From: Paramecium octaurelia
Taxonomy: Eukaryota > Ciliophora > Oligohymenophorea > Peniculida > Parameciidae
Direction of reading: 5' to 3'
DNA: 64,000 nucleotides
Assembly (NCBI GenBank): GCA_905182995.1
Contig: CAJJDP010000006.1
Span: forward strand, 377,163 to 441,162
Made by a program: the position numbers and the translations under genes
Notes under the pieces: generated by a model
The model's input: the letters and a program-made list of their open reading frames with translations, nothing else
What the model was told of the DNA's origin: nothing
Databases searched by the model: none
Part shown: positions 48,791-62,575 of the stretch, piece by piece
Layout of the letters: each line of letters begins with the position of its first letter
Numbering within the stretch: position 1 is the stretch's first letter

Positions 48791-48894
48791 GTTATCTTTA
48801 TTGGAAGATTTAAATAATCTTTATGAAGTGATGATTTTATAAATGTAATACAAATTTTATAAATAGAAACTAAAACTAAGAAAACTTATAAAAT

Positions 48895-49165
48895 TTGAAA
48901 TTGGAAATAAGAAACATATTAAATCAAGTTAACTTAAGTTATCAAGAGTTGAAGAAAAATAAAACTATTGTAGACAACTTAATTGTTGAATAGCAAGAAT
49001 TAAATCTCTAAATCTAAATTCAATTTTAATAATTCTAGCAATAGTTTAAATAATTGAATAAAGAAAACATATCCCTCATAAAACAAAACACGATCATAAT
49101 GACAAGTTTAAAGGAATTCTTATAAGATATTCTATTATAAAGGGCAAATTATAAAATACTTCTTC
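48895..49165 (+). pseudogene. Coiled-coil gene fragment
   Basis: About 90 codons with a regular heptad-like pattern (ILNQVNLSYQELKKNKTIVD ... QFKQLNKENISLIKQNTII) but no start codon in frame and no clear end. It is probably a remnant. Confidence 0.3.
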
Positions 49166-49535
49166 ATTGTATCATTTTCATCATCCATAATTCCTTGACG
49201 AATAAACTAAATAACTATATAATAATTTTATACATGCTTTCTCTTAATTTCAGCATAATTTTGAATAACTGTATTGAATTAGTGTTTTTCCTTATGATAT
49301 TACTTTATTAACTAATTTTGTAGATTAGACATAGAAATAAATATTAAGAGGCTTATTATTCTTTGTAATAACTTGATTTTTTGAAAACTCCAAATTTTAA
49401 AAAAATGATTAAATAATTATAAATAATTACATGAAAATATTTTATTCAATACATTTCCTTTATTTACAATCTGTTTAGGACATTAGACTTTGCATTTTAT
49501 TTTATCTAATAAAGATTATGATGTATTAATTCCTG

Positions 49536-50102
49536 CTTCGTATGGAGTCTGTGAATAAGATATTAATATTTACAGACAAGTAAGGCACAATATTTAAAGA
49601 TTTAAAAGAATCAATTTTTAAATCACTTGAGACAGAAGAATAAGGTATAGATATAATAATCCAAGTTTATTTATTACGGAATGGGTAGTTGCCTTCATAT
49701 TATGATACCCATTCACAGTTAAACGACTTCTTTAAGATTTTTGCTTTTGTTAAGGATTATTAATAATTTATTTCGATAGCTGCAGCTGAAGCCAGACATT
49801 ATCCTATTTTTTCATTAGCTTTTCATCCAGAAAACGCAGCTTTTGAATTCAAAAGTTAATCTAAACACAATTATGAATCTATATAATTTGGTAGAAATTT
49901 AATAAATCAATTTACTCAAATCGCTGGAGAGAATAATCACAGGTTGTAGTCAATTGAGCAGTACTTCGTTTGTATAAATATACGTCCTTAAATTGGGAGA
50001 ATCAATTATGTGATTGAATAGGAATTGCAAATTTACATCCATTTTAAAAACTATTACACAACAATTAATTTAATGAATCATCATATTTTAATTGAATTTT
50101 GA
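49536..50102 (+). pseudogene. Truncated gamma-glutamyl hydrolase-like sequence
   Basis: The C-terminal half matches gamma-glutamyl hydrolase (peptidase C26, folate polyglutamate hydrolysis): FFKIFAFVKDYQQFISIAAA, YPIFSLAFHPENAAFEF (the WHPE catalytic-His motif with Phe for Trp) and a FTQIAGENNHRL helix. The N-terminal half with the catalytic Cys (YGVCLG-type motif) is missing. Only a possible scrap, YGVCEQ, occurs just upstream in another frame. The start ATG at 49536 is followed by a run that does not fit the family. It is most likely a decayed copy. Confidence 0.65.
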
Positions 50103-50186
50103 AGGCTGTCTACAAAAATCTAGTATCTTAATTATATTTCTTTATGTTATAAGTAAAAATAATTTGAATTATGTATTATTAATTAA

Positions 50187-53100
50187 ATGAGGAAATTATA
50201 TTAACCTCTAAAAGCGCCCTCATTATCTCCACCTTCTCATCAAGTATCAACATATTTAGATAAACAATAAAGAACAGGTGATTAATTCTATAGATCATTC
50301 CCACATTCTAGATCTTAATTAGATGATGCTAGATCAAGATGCAATTTTTCATCTTATTATGAATAAGCAAGTGAATAAAAATATCTTACAACTTAATTTA
50401 AATCCAATGAATGGAATGTCAAATGTGAAAATGAAAAATAAAAAAAATAAATTGAAATGTTGAACGATCAAATAACCAAGCTATAAAAAGACTTATAAAT
50501 TTATAAGAACCAATAAGTAGATAAATTTGACAGTGATCATCAAAACTTAAATAAATTAATGTAAGGATACCAACGGAAAGCTTAGGAGAGAAAAGCTATT
50601 ATGAAATAATTGTACAGTATCTTAAAGACTAAAGATTAAGAAATTGAAGAACTTAGTTAAACATATGAATGCCAAATGGATGATATGAATAATAAAATGA
50701 TCTAACTAAAAGAGTAGTGTGATTCTCAATTATTTCAACAAGAAGACAAAATAAAATAAATTGAATAAGTAATAAATAGCATATTATATTTGAAACAATC
50801 AAAATTGCAAGAGTTAGAAAGCAAGGAACAAAAAATGAGGGATATTCTGTAAAAGTTACTTAAGAAATAAGAATCTAAAGAGAAGATAGACGAGGTTAAA
50901 AACATTTTAACATTTATCGCCAAAGAAAAATAAAAATATCAACTCAAATTACCAGATAATTCTGAGTAACAGAATAATTTATCTAAAGAATACTAAAAAA
51001 TAGTAACTAAATATGAATCTGTTATGATGTAAATTAATAGGCTCAATTAACTTATTACAGATTAAATTAAACCAGCATACACATGTGAAGATTCCATTTA
51101 TCAGCTTTCCTATAATATTAAAGAAATTATAAAATAGAACAGCAATATCTACAAGGAAATAAAGCAAAAAGAAGAAGAATAGACAAAATAAAGTAATAAA
51201 CTTGAAAAATACAAAAAGTAAATGGAGCAAAAAAATTCATAAATTGATTCCTTAAAAATGGATGTGAAGAATCTTAATTAATAACTACAAAATTAGGAGA
51301 CTATAAACTCTTTAAATGATTGCATAAAAAAACAATCACAACAGATAGAGATCCTTTAATAATAAATTATTGAATAGAATAAGATATTAGAGCAGAATGA
51401 AATAATTATTGCTAAACAATATGAAAAGGAGAACCAATTGTTTTCTGAAATTAAAATGATTAAATGCGAAAAAGTTAAATCTTTACAGTAAGATGAGGAT
51501 GATTAAATAAAATATAAGAATACAATCAATGATTTACGCTAAGAAATTAATGAACTCAATTCTTAATTGGAAAATATGTATACTGAATAAGCTCAATTAT
51601 AATAATAGATTGATGAATAGGAAATAGAGCATAAAAAATCTCAAATCTAAATGACAAATACCATTTAAAAGTTTTAATTAGAAATTAAGAAGTATTAGTA
51701 ATTAGTAGAAGATAACAAAATTTAATTTAATTAATAACTCAAATAACAATAATAACAACATAAACAAATTTAACAAGAATTAATTAACAACTAAAATTAA
51801 ATCTAAACTTAATTGAGTGAATATTTGTAAATCATAGAAAACTTAAAAAGTAAGGAAAACTTAAATTAAGTTCTTGACAACTTAATTGATAATTTAAATC
51901 TTGTCATCAAGCAGAAACTTTTACAAAATCTAAAATCTTCTTCCAATCTAGCGTAAAGCCCCATGAAGGGAATGTCTAAGAATTCTTCACCTATGAGGTA
52001 GATATTAAATCATAACAACAATAATTAAATTGATCTCTAAAAGATACATTCAACTTTAGATAACATATCTGAGTAATTTTAAAATAGACTCAATTTGTTG
52101 ATAAAGAAAGATGAAAAAAATTAGGATCTAATTTAGCATTATTGTCAATAAATTGAAGAGTCTCAACAAACAATTTAATAGTTATGTGATGATAATGATT
52201 AGTAAAAACAATTTATTACTTAAATGTGTAAAATTCTCAATATTGAAAAAATTGATGATCTCAAAGAGAGAATGTCATTCTCAAAGGAGGATTAATCATA
52301 TATTGAAACTCTTAATTAAAATAATGCTTAAATATAACAACTAATTAGTTATAATTAAGAATTGCAGTAAGATATTCAGTAGTAATAAATTATCATAAAA
52401 GATTATGAGATTTAAATTGATCATCTAAAAAATTAGATTAAGTATCTAAGTCAGGAAAAAGAAGACTAATGTAAACTAACAACCCAAATAGCCTCTCCTA
52501 CATAATCAAGTAGAAAGGATTCTATTATAAAAATTTTGTAGAATGAAGAGATATAAAATAAAGATTAATAGATCACAGAATTAAATGATAGAATTTCTAT
52601 ATTGAATATTGAAAATTCGAATCTTTAACATTAGTTAGAATCATAAATTAAGTTAGTTTAATCCAAAAATGAAGAAATTCAAAATCTTAACTCTTAAGTA
52701 AGAGATTTGTTAGAGAAATAATAATATTTTGAATAATTAATTAATGAATTGAATGCATATCATTAACAATCTAAAAATTAATAAGAAGTTTAAATAATTA
52801 AATTGGAAGGAGTGTCTTATGACATTTCTCATAATAGCTTTAATTTTGATGCTTTAAGAACACCAACAAATTAAAATTATATTATAGATGAAATTTAACA
52901 AGAACAATCTATTAATTCATCATTATCTTCAATTGTATAAATGAGTCCTAACACTTAAATCAAACAAATCATATAGTTAAATAAATAATAAGAAGAAAAT
53001 ATAATTTAGAAAAATAGGTTAATATAAGAAAAAGAAGTAGATTTGGAGAAACAAAATGAAGAACTTTAGCAATTATAATCTATAAATATTAAAAATGATT

Positions 53101-56100
53101 AAGAAATCATTGATCTTAATTTACAATTGACTTAGATGCATGAAAAGATAGAAACTTTGATCTAAGAATAGTCTTCAATTTAATAATAAAATGATGAATA
53201 TACAAAAAAGTTGAAGATAGAAAAAGAATCAGCCACAAATTAGATAGAACAATATAAAAAGGAAATTTAAGAGGTGAAATCAATAAATGATCAATTATCT
53301 ACCAAATTGGCTGAGTCAAGAATTCAACTTCAAATGAATTAGTAAGAATAAATCACTCAAACAGAAAATAAATAAATTATTTATTAGCAGAATAAAGAAA
53401 TTCAACTCCTCAAAACTATAAATAATGAAAATTAAATTTAAATTTCCTAACAAAATAATTAGATGTAAAATTTATAAGAATAATTCGATCATCTGAGGTC
53501 AAAATCTAAAAATTTAATTTTATACACTAATTCTACTATCAAAGAGATGAAAATTGTTTATGCTTAAGAATTACAATAAATTAAAGCTAACTTACTTCAA
53601 CAATAATAACTATTTAAATAGGACTTATAATAATTAGAAAGTAAATTGTTTGAAATAGAATAGACATATCAATGTAGAATAGATAATGCTTAAGCCAAAA
53701 TCTAACAATTTGAATAATAAATTGCTGAATATTAAGCAAAAATATAACTTTTATAACAATCAAAGTTGTAAATCGAAGAGAAATATTTCACAGCATAAAA
53801 TGAATTTTAGGGGTAATCACAATTTATAGATTAATAAAATTCAAAGTTGAAATCATAAAAATTATAATTAGAATTAAAGGAAAAACAATTGAAATCTATT
53901 GAAATTCAATTTTAAGAATATAGTGATCAAATTGAATAATCAAATTAGACAAAAAATACTTTATAGTTAGAAATAAATTCATTATAATAAATTTTAGATT
54001 AATAGTTGCAAGAAAAAAACTTGATTCATGATCTGAATGAATAAAATTCAGAAAAACAATAATTATTATAATAAAAGGAACAGCAACTCAAAATTCTTAA
54101 TAGTGAATTGGAGAATTTACAGTTGTAATTAGATGGAATTGTTTAAAATTAAAGAGAAAAGGAATTCAATCTTAATGTATAAATATTGGATTAATAATCA
54201 CAGTTAGAATAATATGAATCGAGCTTGAAAGAAGTGAACCAAACTTTAGAAAAAAATAAATAAGAATTTTAACATAAAATAAATTTGCTTTAGTAAGTGA
54301 ATTAAGATCTAAATGAAAAAAATTAAAATAATATTGTTCAAATTAAAAAATTAGAAATAAATGAAGAACTATTGAATAAAAAGATATTAAAATTGGAATT
54401 TGAATTAGCTAATATAAGAAATGAATCTGCAGAAAAGGCTATGGAATTAAGTTAAACTAATTAAGATTATTATAAATTGTTAGATAATTCAAAAAAAGAA
54501 ATCTAAAAAGCATAGATTTTGAAGGACTAAAATAACAAATATGAACAAGAAATTCTTCAATTAAAATAAAACTTATAAACAAAAGACCATTAATCAGCAG
54601 GGGTAAATGAATAATTGAATTCATCTATTTAACAAAATTAAGATATCCAATCCTAATTTACATTGAAAATAACAGAATTGGAAAAATAAATTGTAAATTT
54701 AGACAAAGAAAAATTATTACTTAATGAGTCTAATGAGTAGCTTATTAGAGAGAAACACAACTATTTTCAGCATTAGATTACAAAAGAAAATCTTAATGAA
54801 GAGAAAGAGATTGCTATATAATCATAAGGAGTAAAAATCTAATAACTTAAAGATCAGTTATTGAGAGAGTAAGAAAATATAAATAATTTATAAGATTCTC
54901 ATCAAAAATAAATCTAAAAATATGTTAATGAGAAAAGTGAATAAATCTAGCAGTTGACAAGTAACAACCAAAATTTAACATTATAATTACATGAGTCTAG
55001 ATAGATTTCAAGCGAAAGTCTAAATCATAATGATAAGCTAAAAATTATTATCAATAATTAATTAACTTAAATAGAATAATTGGAGTAAGCAATCATCTAA
55101 TACAAAAACTAATTTTAAGATGCCCAGACTAAAAATGAAAATTTTGTTACTTTATTGCATGAATCAGAACATAAATGTATAAATTTAAATGAACAGAATA
55201 ATTAATTTTAATTATCAATCTAATAATAATAATAACTTTAAATTTAATAATCTCAGCAAATTTTAAATTAAGAAGAGGATCTTAGATAAAAAGCAAGTAC
55301 AATTATCAATTTAGAAAAGTAAATATTTGAAATAAATAATTAATTATCATATTAATAATAGGTTTTAGAGGACTCAAACATTGATAAGTAGAAAAAGCTT
55401 GAACAATCCCAAAAAGATAATGATCTTTAGCTTTAATTAGTAAAACAACTATAAGACAAATTAAATTAATGCTAAACTGAGCTACAAGTACTAAAATGTG
55501 AAAATAATGAATTGCGAGTAGTATCAGAAGAAAATATCAATTAAACTCAAAGCATAAAGGCTTTATATTAGAATTAATTATTCTAAATCTCTGAATTGAG
55601 AAACAATATATCAGAGTTTGAAGAAAAAGAAGAATTAAATTTAAAAAGAATTGAAGAATTAACAATTTAGCTTTAAAATGTAGTGGCAGAAAAGGAGAAA
55701 TAAAGACTTAATCAAGAGGCCTATGTTAATAGTATTCTAAAGGAGAAATAGTTAATTGAGATTCAATTAAATGAAGTAACTTAAACTGGATTAAAGTAAA
55801 TTGAGTTTTATAAATAAGAGATTGCTTAGCTAAATCAAGAAAATGAAGTAGTAAAAAAGCAGTTAGAAGATAATTTAGAAATGAAAAAATTGGTTGAAGA
55901 AGGATTAAATTAGAAGGTAAATAATATAGCATTAGAATTTTAATAAGAAATTGATCAATTGAAATAAAAATAATATGAAAATTAAAAGGCAATTGAGGAT
56001 TAATAAAATTAGTTAATAATTTAGGTGTAATAGGAAAAATAATAATAAAATAGTTTGATAGCAGAGATTAATAAAATTTAGAATGATTTTAACAATGAAA

Positions 56101-57386
56101 TAAGTAAAAATCAATAATTAATGCATGAAAACAAGAGACTTCAAAAATTTTTAAGTTAATCTAATTTGGATAAAGATTTGATGCATGACAGACAGCAAAT
56201 TGAATAAGGAGAATAAATAATAAATTGCGATGAGAATAAATCACTTAGATAGGACAATTCAATATCTGATAGACAATAATGCGTATCAGTTTTATATGGA
56301 ATAAGTGGCAATGCCAGCGAAAATTTTGAAAATTAAATGAAATCAAGTTGCAATTAGAATTAAAAAATTATTGTACTTTAAGATAAAATAGCATAATTGT
56401 ATGATGAAAATGACAAATTGAAGAGATAATAACTACAGAGCTTAGATGACTTTATTGAGATATCACCTCTCAAGGAATCAGATTTGATTAAATAATTACG
56501 ATAAGAAATAGAGACATTAAAGGCCGATAAAGAATAAGGAAAGGCCAAAAGTGAATTGTAATTAGAAATAGTAAATTTAGAGAAAAAATTAATAAAGAAG
56601 GATGAGGAAATGTAGAATTTAAAAAAGGGGACATATATTTATATAGATATGTGCGAGAAGGCAATTGTTTAAGATAGAGATTGGATGATCGATTTAAATA
56701 GTTTAGAGGAACGATAAGCAAATAGATGGCGAATAGTCTGTGAAAAGTTAGTAGAATATGAACATTTATAAGGAGAGATAATGAAGAATTAGAATGAGAT
56801 TTAAGAATTGTAATTGTAAATAAAAAACAAGGAGAATTTGAGTATAAAGAGCATGATAATGAAATAAAGTTAGTCATTAGATGATGAAGATATATTCAGT
56901 ATAAGGTCAACAGTCTCAAAATTAAGATAGGAATTGGAATAGGAAAAGCTTGAAAATTCAAAGTTAAAGTCTTATTTAAAATCATATTTAAAGGATGAAT
57001 AGAGGTTTGAGGTATCAAAGAAATAAATAATTTAGGAATAAAATTAAAGGGTGAAGGAGGAAAACAAATCTTTGCGAAATAGAATAAGTGATCAATAGGA
57101 GGAGATCAAGTAGTTGAATGAGTAAATTTAGAATTGCAAAGATGGGGCACTGGCTTCTCATTTAATTTCCTTATTAGTTAAATTTTTCGAATCTTATTAA
57201 AAAGAGTTTATATTATTATATTATTATAGGAATAAATAAGATATAAAGGTATTTTATCAAAGTCTAGTGAGTATTTGCAGAATAGAATATAATGAGCAAA
57301 TTGTAAATAAGTTATTTCAGAGTGTTGAAAAGAAAAACCAAAGTGTTTTTGGAATATTTAGAAGGGATAAATCCAAAGATAAATGA
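50187..57386 (+). CDS. Giant coiled-coil protein
   Basis: Predicted 2399 residues in one uninterrupted 2400-codon exon. The first 90 residues are Ser/Pro-rich and non-helical (PLKAPSLSPPSHQVSTY). From about residue 100 to 2350 the sequence is near-continuous coiled coil, very rich in Gln, Glu, Lys, Asn and Leu, broken by short Ser/Pro hinges (SSNLAQSPMKGMSKNSSPMR; DALRTPTNQN). A more conserved-looking block near the C-terminus (HLISLLVKFFESYQKEFILL) precedes a basic end. There is no motor or membrane segment. It is probably a centrosomal, basal-body or cortical scaffold, golgin-like at most in general form. Specific orthology cannot be assigned by eye. Confidence 0.86.
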
Positions 57387-57428
57387 TGTTTACTCTATTA
57401 ATACTTATAATAATTAATTGAATTGTAA

Positions 57429-58296
57429 ATGAGTTTCTAAAGACCACCTACATCAACAACTAGAGATGTTTCTTCAAGTATTTTCGGATAAAGTCACACA
57501 GAGTGGCATACTCCGAATAAAGACTTGGATTGGAATCAAGAAAAATATATGAGATAATTGAATGAGATCATAATTGAACGTAAAATAAATAATTTGATAT
57601 ATATTAGAGAGTGAATCTCCAATTCAAGAGAAAAAGCGATAAAATTAAACCTAGGAATATTAGTAGATAACTTTTGCAGAAGTAATTCAAGCATTTAGAT
57701 TAAATGAAGGTTATTATTAAGTTCGCAACAAATCTAAATGCTCTTGCTTTGGTTTTTCATCTAGTGTGTCTACAACTGATTAGGTTAAATAAAAGTTCAT
57801 TCAATTAGGAATGGATTAGTTAAATCTTAAAAATGAATATCATAGAAATACTATCTATTCTATACATTGTCTACTTAATAATACTGAAACGGCTAATGAA
57901 AACCAGTTAAAGATGATGATAAAATATACTTCAAGATACTTTTAGTTGATGCAATTTCTATCTTGCCTAGAATTTGAAACCCCTTTATTTTAATTATTGT
58001 ATAAGGAATCAGGGGAATTAATAATATAATTGGTAATGAATGTGGGGGAATTGGTATTAGAATAATTATTGAATAATAAATTAATCAAACTTATCTAAAA
58101 AGAGGCATCTCATTTACTAATTAATATACTCAGAAATTATTAGACCAGTCTCATTTTCCATATATATAAAGAAATTAAAATATCAAATCTTCCACTTTAA
58201 AATTTAATAAAACAATATGAAAAATCTGATCCTCAATTATGTTACAATTGGTATATCAAATAGAAATATTTTAATAATAATCTATTCTCAGATTGA
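57429..58296 (+). CDS. Uncharacterised helical protein
   Basis: Predicted 279 residues. One intron at 57580-57607 (28 nt) leaves 280 codons. It begins 42 bp after the giant coiled-coil stop. The N-terminus is polar (SFQRPPTSTTRDVSSSIFGQ) with a Trp-containing motif (TEWHTPNKDLDW). The middle and C-terminus are all-helical and Leu-rich (LIIQLVMNVGELVLEQLL; HLLINILRNYQTSLIF), reminiscent of HEAT/VHS-like bundles, but no family is recognised. Confidence 0.72.
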
Positions 58297-58323
58297 TTTT
58301 TATATATAATTAATTAGTTATTA

Positions 58324-59322
58324 TCATTATATAAACAAAACAATAATAAACATTGAGATTAGTGCCCCGTAGTTATTGACACATTCCCCAGTATAATACC
58401 CTTCAATTTCACTATTTTGACAAGCGCTGCAAGGATTATCATAGGTTCTTTCACAACCACTTCCATGGCAAGACTTTAAGACTCCACAAGTTTGAACATA
58501 ATCTTGATCACATTATTAGGGTCTTTGAACCTGGCAATATTAATAATTGGCCACAAAAGAATCCATTTGTTATTCAGGATTATAGAACAATTTTTAATAT
58601 TGATTGCAGTCTCCAATATAATATGATGTAATATTAGTTTATTAGCATGGTTCACATTAATTATCGAATGGCTATAGACAAGGCGGATTTTAACATTTAG
58701 CTGTCTCATCTAAAAAGCCACAAACAGTAAGCTGCTCTTTTAATTCACATTTCTTTTGAGATTGTATGCTGCACTAAATAACAGTTGGAGTCTAGGGTCT
58801 TAAATTATAATTTAATAAATTACTTGTACTCCGAGCAATTTCCAAAGAAGTAACTTTGAATTGAGCTGTTTCTACAACCCAAACACTAATTGGAGAATTA
58901 CTACAAACAACTTTATCCAGTACATTTAGTAGTAGAATCAAGGAGTCCACATATTTATTTTAAACTAAATGATTACTAATTGATTATTACCTAGTATCAC
59001 ATATGCTGGGTCTTGGATTTGTACAAGCTATCACTTAGGTGTAATTCCCCGGTTATGTTATAACAGTGCTATTATCATCTTCACTGGGTAAGGAAGGGGT
59101 ATTAGTTTTAGTATCATCAATTTGCTTTTAACATTCTCCTTTTATATATTTCACCACCTAACTTGCTTTACAAGCATAACAATAATTAACAAAAGTTTAG
59201 ATGGAAGTGTTGCTAATATTTAACCCACAAACTGGATCATAGTTTTCTGAACATTCTTCTTATTGGATTTAACAATCATTTATCTATGATTGTACAAGCA
59301 ATAAAAGTAGCATTAAGTACAT
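58324..59322 (-). CDS. Secreted/anchored protein with four Kazal-like repeats
   Basis: Predicted 315 residues. Introns are 58965-58990 (26 nt) and 58799-58823 (25 nt), leaving 316 codons. The signal peptide is MYLMLLLLLVQSQ. Four Cys-rich units follow the Kazal pattern: (V/I/T)CG ... (T/F)-x-N-x-C-x(2)-C-x(6-8)-Y-x(2)-G-x-C. The first is the most typical (ENYDPVCG ... VNYCYACKAS ... YIKGEC) and the last also good (TYDNPCSACQN ... YYTGEC). The C-terminus is hydrophobic (ALISMFIIVLFIQ), suggesting a GPI or tail anchor. Kazal domains commonly inhibit serine proteases, but divergent copies can be purely structural. Together with the cystatins it makes a third inhibitor-fold gene in this window. 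Confidence 0.8.
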
Positions 59323-59859
59323 TGAATATATTTGTAAAAAACAATAATTATTACTAAAAATAGTGAAAAAAAAATCGCATATATATATATATATTGGGGT
59401 TTTTTAAATAACTAATTAAAATAATTATGTTGATTTAATAGTGTAGCTTTTAATAACATCATCAATTTTTTTTAAATTAATAAACTTGAAAAATTGATAA
59501 TAATTAAATTGATATTTCAAATTCACCAAAGATCTGATTATCTTGGATTTCTTAAATAATCATCTAGATAGAATAAAAATTTGAAATCAATTGAAAATTC
59601 CTTTTTAAATCTGCTATTGCAATTCTTTGAAATTTATAAATCCAATTTATAAACATTTATTCTAAGTATCTTCACTTTAATTTTATATAGATAGTTGTAT
59701 AAATAAGATTGGAATCATTTAAATATCGATAGTTAATTATAATTCTTTCATTTCAAGTACTTTTGGATAATAAGTTATTTTTCAGAAAGGCTTGATATTA
59801 TTAATCTTTATAATATAATCTATTTTTCTCATTTTTAATCAAATAGTGAGATAATATTT
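59323..59859. other. Divergent intergenic region with a (TA)n tract
   Basis: 537 bp between divergent genes. It holds a run of alternating TA at about 59381-59396 flanked by an A-run and a T-run. No coding frame is seen. Confidence 0.5.
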
Positions 59860-62574
59860 ATGTTAAGGTTTTAGAAATTGGGAGAAGATGAATAAGCTCG
59901 TTTAGATTAAGAAAGCCTTAAACAAAAAAAAGAGTTTTTAAAACAAGAATTCGAACACTAGGAGGAAATAAGAAAATATGACAACCTCTCGATTTTTTCA
60001 TCAAATGATTTCAAATTTAAGGCAGAATTAGATAAATTGTAAAGCTCTAATAAAAGAAAACAATAGGAATTAGAACTTCTGTTAAAAGCAGGATAAAATA
60101 AATCTAAATCTAAAACAGGAACTTCATAAATGCAAGAGTCAATTAGTGGTCATGGTGTTATTCATTCTATTAATAACCATCATTCTGACCCTTTGTTTGA
60201 AACATTTAGTGGGAATGTGAATAATAAGTAATTAGATTTAGAATAAAGAGATCAATATATTGAATTATTGAAATTATAAGAATCTCGTTATGAGAATTTA
60301 ATATTGGAGGAATAAGAGAAAAGTGAATCATTGTAAAAGATTCTAGTAGAAATTGAAAAATCAACATTAATACAACAAAAAAAATGCGAAGAATTACAAA
60401 TTATTCTCAGTAAAGCAGGGAAGAGATTCAATAATACTGATTCTGTGAAACTGATGGCTGAAAATAAGAGGTTCCTAAGTAAGAAAAACCTATAATCTAT
60501 AAAAAACGAGTTTGGTTAAATGAAGTATATGTAAGACACATATAAGCATTCATAGGAAAACAAATAATACTAATTATAAAAAATACTATATGTTGGAGAA
60601 GAAAACATTGGACATAATGCTTTAAAAATAGAGGAAGCAGAAAGATTTATTGATGCTTAAAACAAGGAGTTTGAAATTTTGGAAGAGAAGAAATAAAATT
60701 AATTGAAAAAAAAATAAGAAAGCAGATACATTCTTACTTACATTGAATTTTTTGAGATTTTTTAATAGATATTTATGAATAGGGATAATCCAAATGAAAT
60801 TAGATTGGTTGATTAATATATGGTAGATGAGGAATTGTTATAAAAATGGAATCAAAATCAATAAATTGATAATTTATAGTAGGAATAGGAGGTTAATTTT
60901 GATAGGAATGAATTACTATCTCAGATTAATAAGTTTTATCAAGAAAATGAATAAAGAACAGAGTATATTCTTGAGTTTATGTTAGAGAAGTATTGGCATC
61001 TATAATAACAATTAACAAAATAAAGTATTACCTATGAAATCCTATTAAAGTAGAAGGAAGTTCTTTAAGATGAAATTGAAAATTTAGATTATGAGATTCT
61101 AGAATTAAAGCAGAAGAATCCGAATTTAGAAATTCATGAGTAGTCTATTGTTGCTGAAGATGCGGGTTTGATGAAATTAAAAAATGAAACAACCACTCTG
61201 AATATTAAGAAAATGGAAATAGAAGAGCATCCTGAACAAGTTATATGGATAAAGGCTACAAAAGCTCAAGGATTATTAATGAATTTTTAACTGGGATTAG
61301 CTGAATACTTACATAGAATTTATTAGATAATTTAAGCAATAGATTAGAAAAATAAAGAAAACAAGAAATTTAAATATCCTAGTTTAAATAATGAAATAAA
61401 TGGGATAAATTTATTGATATCAAAGATATATAATATGAATAAAAATTAAAATCAAACTAATGAGTTAACTTAATAACATTTAAACTAATTTGCAATATAT
61501 AATATTGTAGTTGAAGTACTTCCTACATTTAAAGAATAAGAATTACATTAAATTAGTTCGTACTTCTATATTTAAAGTAAAACAGATTAAATTTTATGGT
61601 TTAATTTAAGTGTAGAAAATCTAACAAATTTTTTTAAATCCTAAGACAATCCAACACTATAAAAATTACTCAGTCCAGAAATCATAAATGAATATAGAGA
61701 TCTTTTAATCGAAATATTTAAACACAATTTTCATAAGTTATTTGAGCATTACCAAACAACATATAAAAAGATCAGCGACATTAGTTAAGATTTATATTAG
61801 TATTTAAAAGAAATCAATCCAAAATTTGATATTAAGAGATTATCAAAATTGTTATTAAGAGAAGGTTAAGATATTTAATCAGCTAAAGATTTAATTATAA
61901 GAAGAATGATGGAGTATAAAACAGGAGAAAACATAACATTAAATGGTAAAAATGATTAAAATAAAACTTAAAATATGAGACCAAAAATTGAGGAGGAACA
62001 AATCCAGAGTGTTTCTTAGCAATAATAATAATAATCTGATTAATAAGATCCCTCTCTATTGTTTCCGAAAAAGCAGAGATTGGATGAAGAAAAATTGACT
62101 TAGATTTAAACATTTTTTAGGTCTAAGATAAGAGAGAAAAATGAACAATTAAGAGATTAAAAAAATAATGTAACTATTTCAACAAAGGATAGACCAGGTA
62201 GTAATATAGAACAATTGAATTCTGAGAATATATCAATGATCAAAGGTGAAAATAAAATGAATAGGGCGAAATCAAAGAAATTAGCAGAGAGCAAGACAGT
62301 TCGGAATTTAAAGGATGATTTGGAGTAAGAAAGGAGTTTATTGAAGGCATAAATAGCTGTTGATTTATTAAGATCGAAAGAGGAGTAAGAAAGAAAAGAT
62401 AAACCGTTAATGAAAGAATAATAAAATGAGATAAAGGTGCAGATCAAACAAGCAACGGAGAGATTATATGGTGAGAGATAATATACAGTTTAGATAATGA
62501 GAAACATGGCACAAACAACAGCGATTTTAAGTGATATCAATTAACTGGAACATTTCTCTTCAAAAATAGAATCT
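59860..62574 (+). CDS. Coiled-coil protein, 3' part interrupted by assembly gap
   Basis: 905 codons open from the ATG at 59860 to the base before the N at 62575, with no intron needed. It is rich in Glu, Lys and Gln with coiled coils (LKQKKEFLKQEFEHQEEIRK; YENLILEEQEKSESLQKIL), a more globular middle (VIWIKATKAQGLLMNFQLGL; ISSYFYIQSKTDQILWFNLS) and a basic C-terminal region. The globular part may relate to Vps54/exocyst-like or kinesin-accessory proteins, but I do not recognise a family. The true gene probably continues at 63896 without the second repeat copy, and runs off the window end. Confidence 0.75.
61255..62574 (+). repeat. Direct repeat, copy 1 (1320 bp)
   Basis: This matches 62576-63895 base for base as far as can be checked by eye (offset 1321). 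It lies inside the coiled-coil gene and ends at a single N. Confidence 0.95.
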
Positions 62575-62575
62575 N
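62575..62575. other. Single-N assembly gap
   Basis: The only ambiguous base in the window. It sits exactly between two identical 1320-bp blocks, which marks a failed contig join. Confidence 0.95.

Larger units (their letters stand above)
47935..49535. other. Gene-poor stretch with weak remnants
   Basis: About 1.6 kb with no intact gene. It includes a hydrophobic minus-strand fragment and a plus-strand coiled-coil fragment, listed separately. The rest is AT-rich and featureless. Confidence 0.5.
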
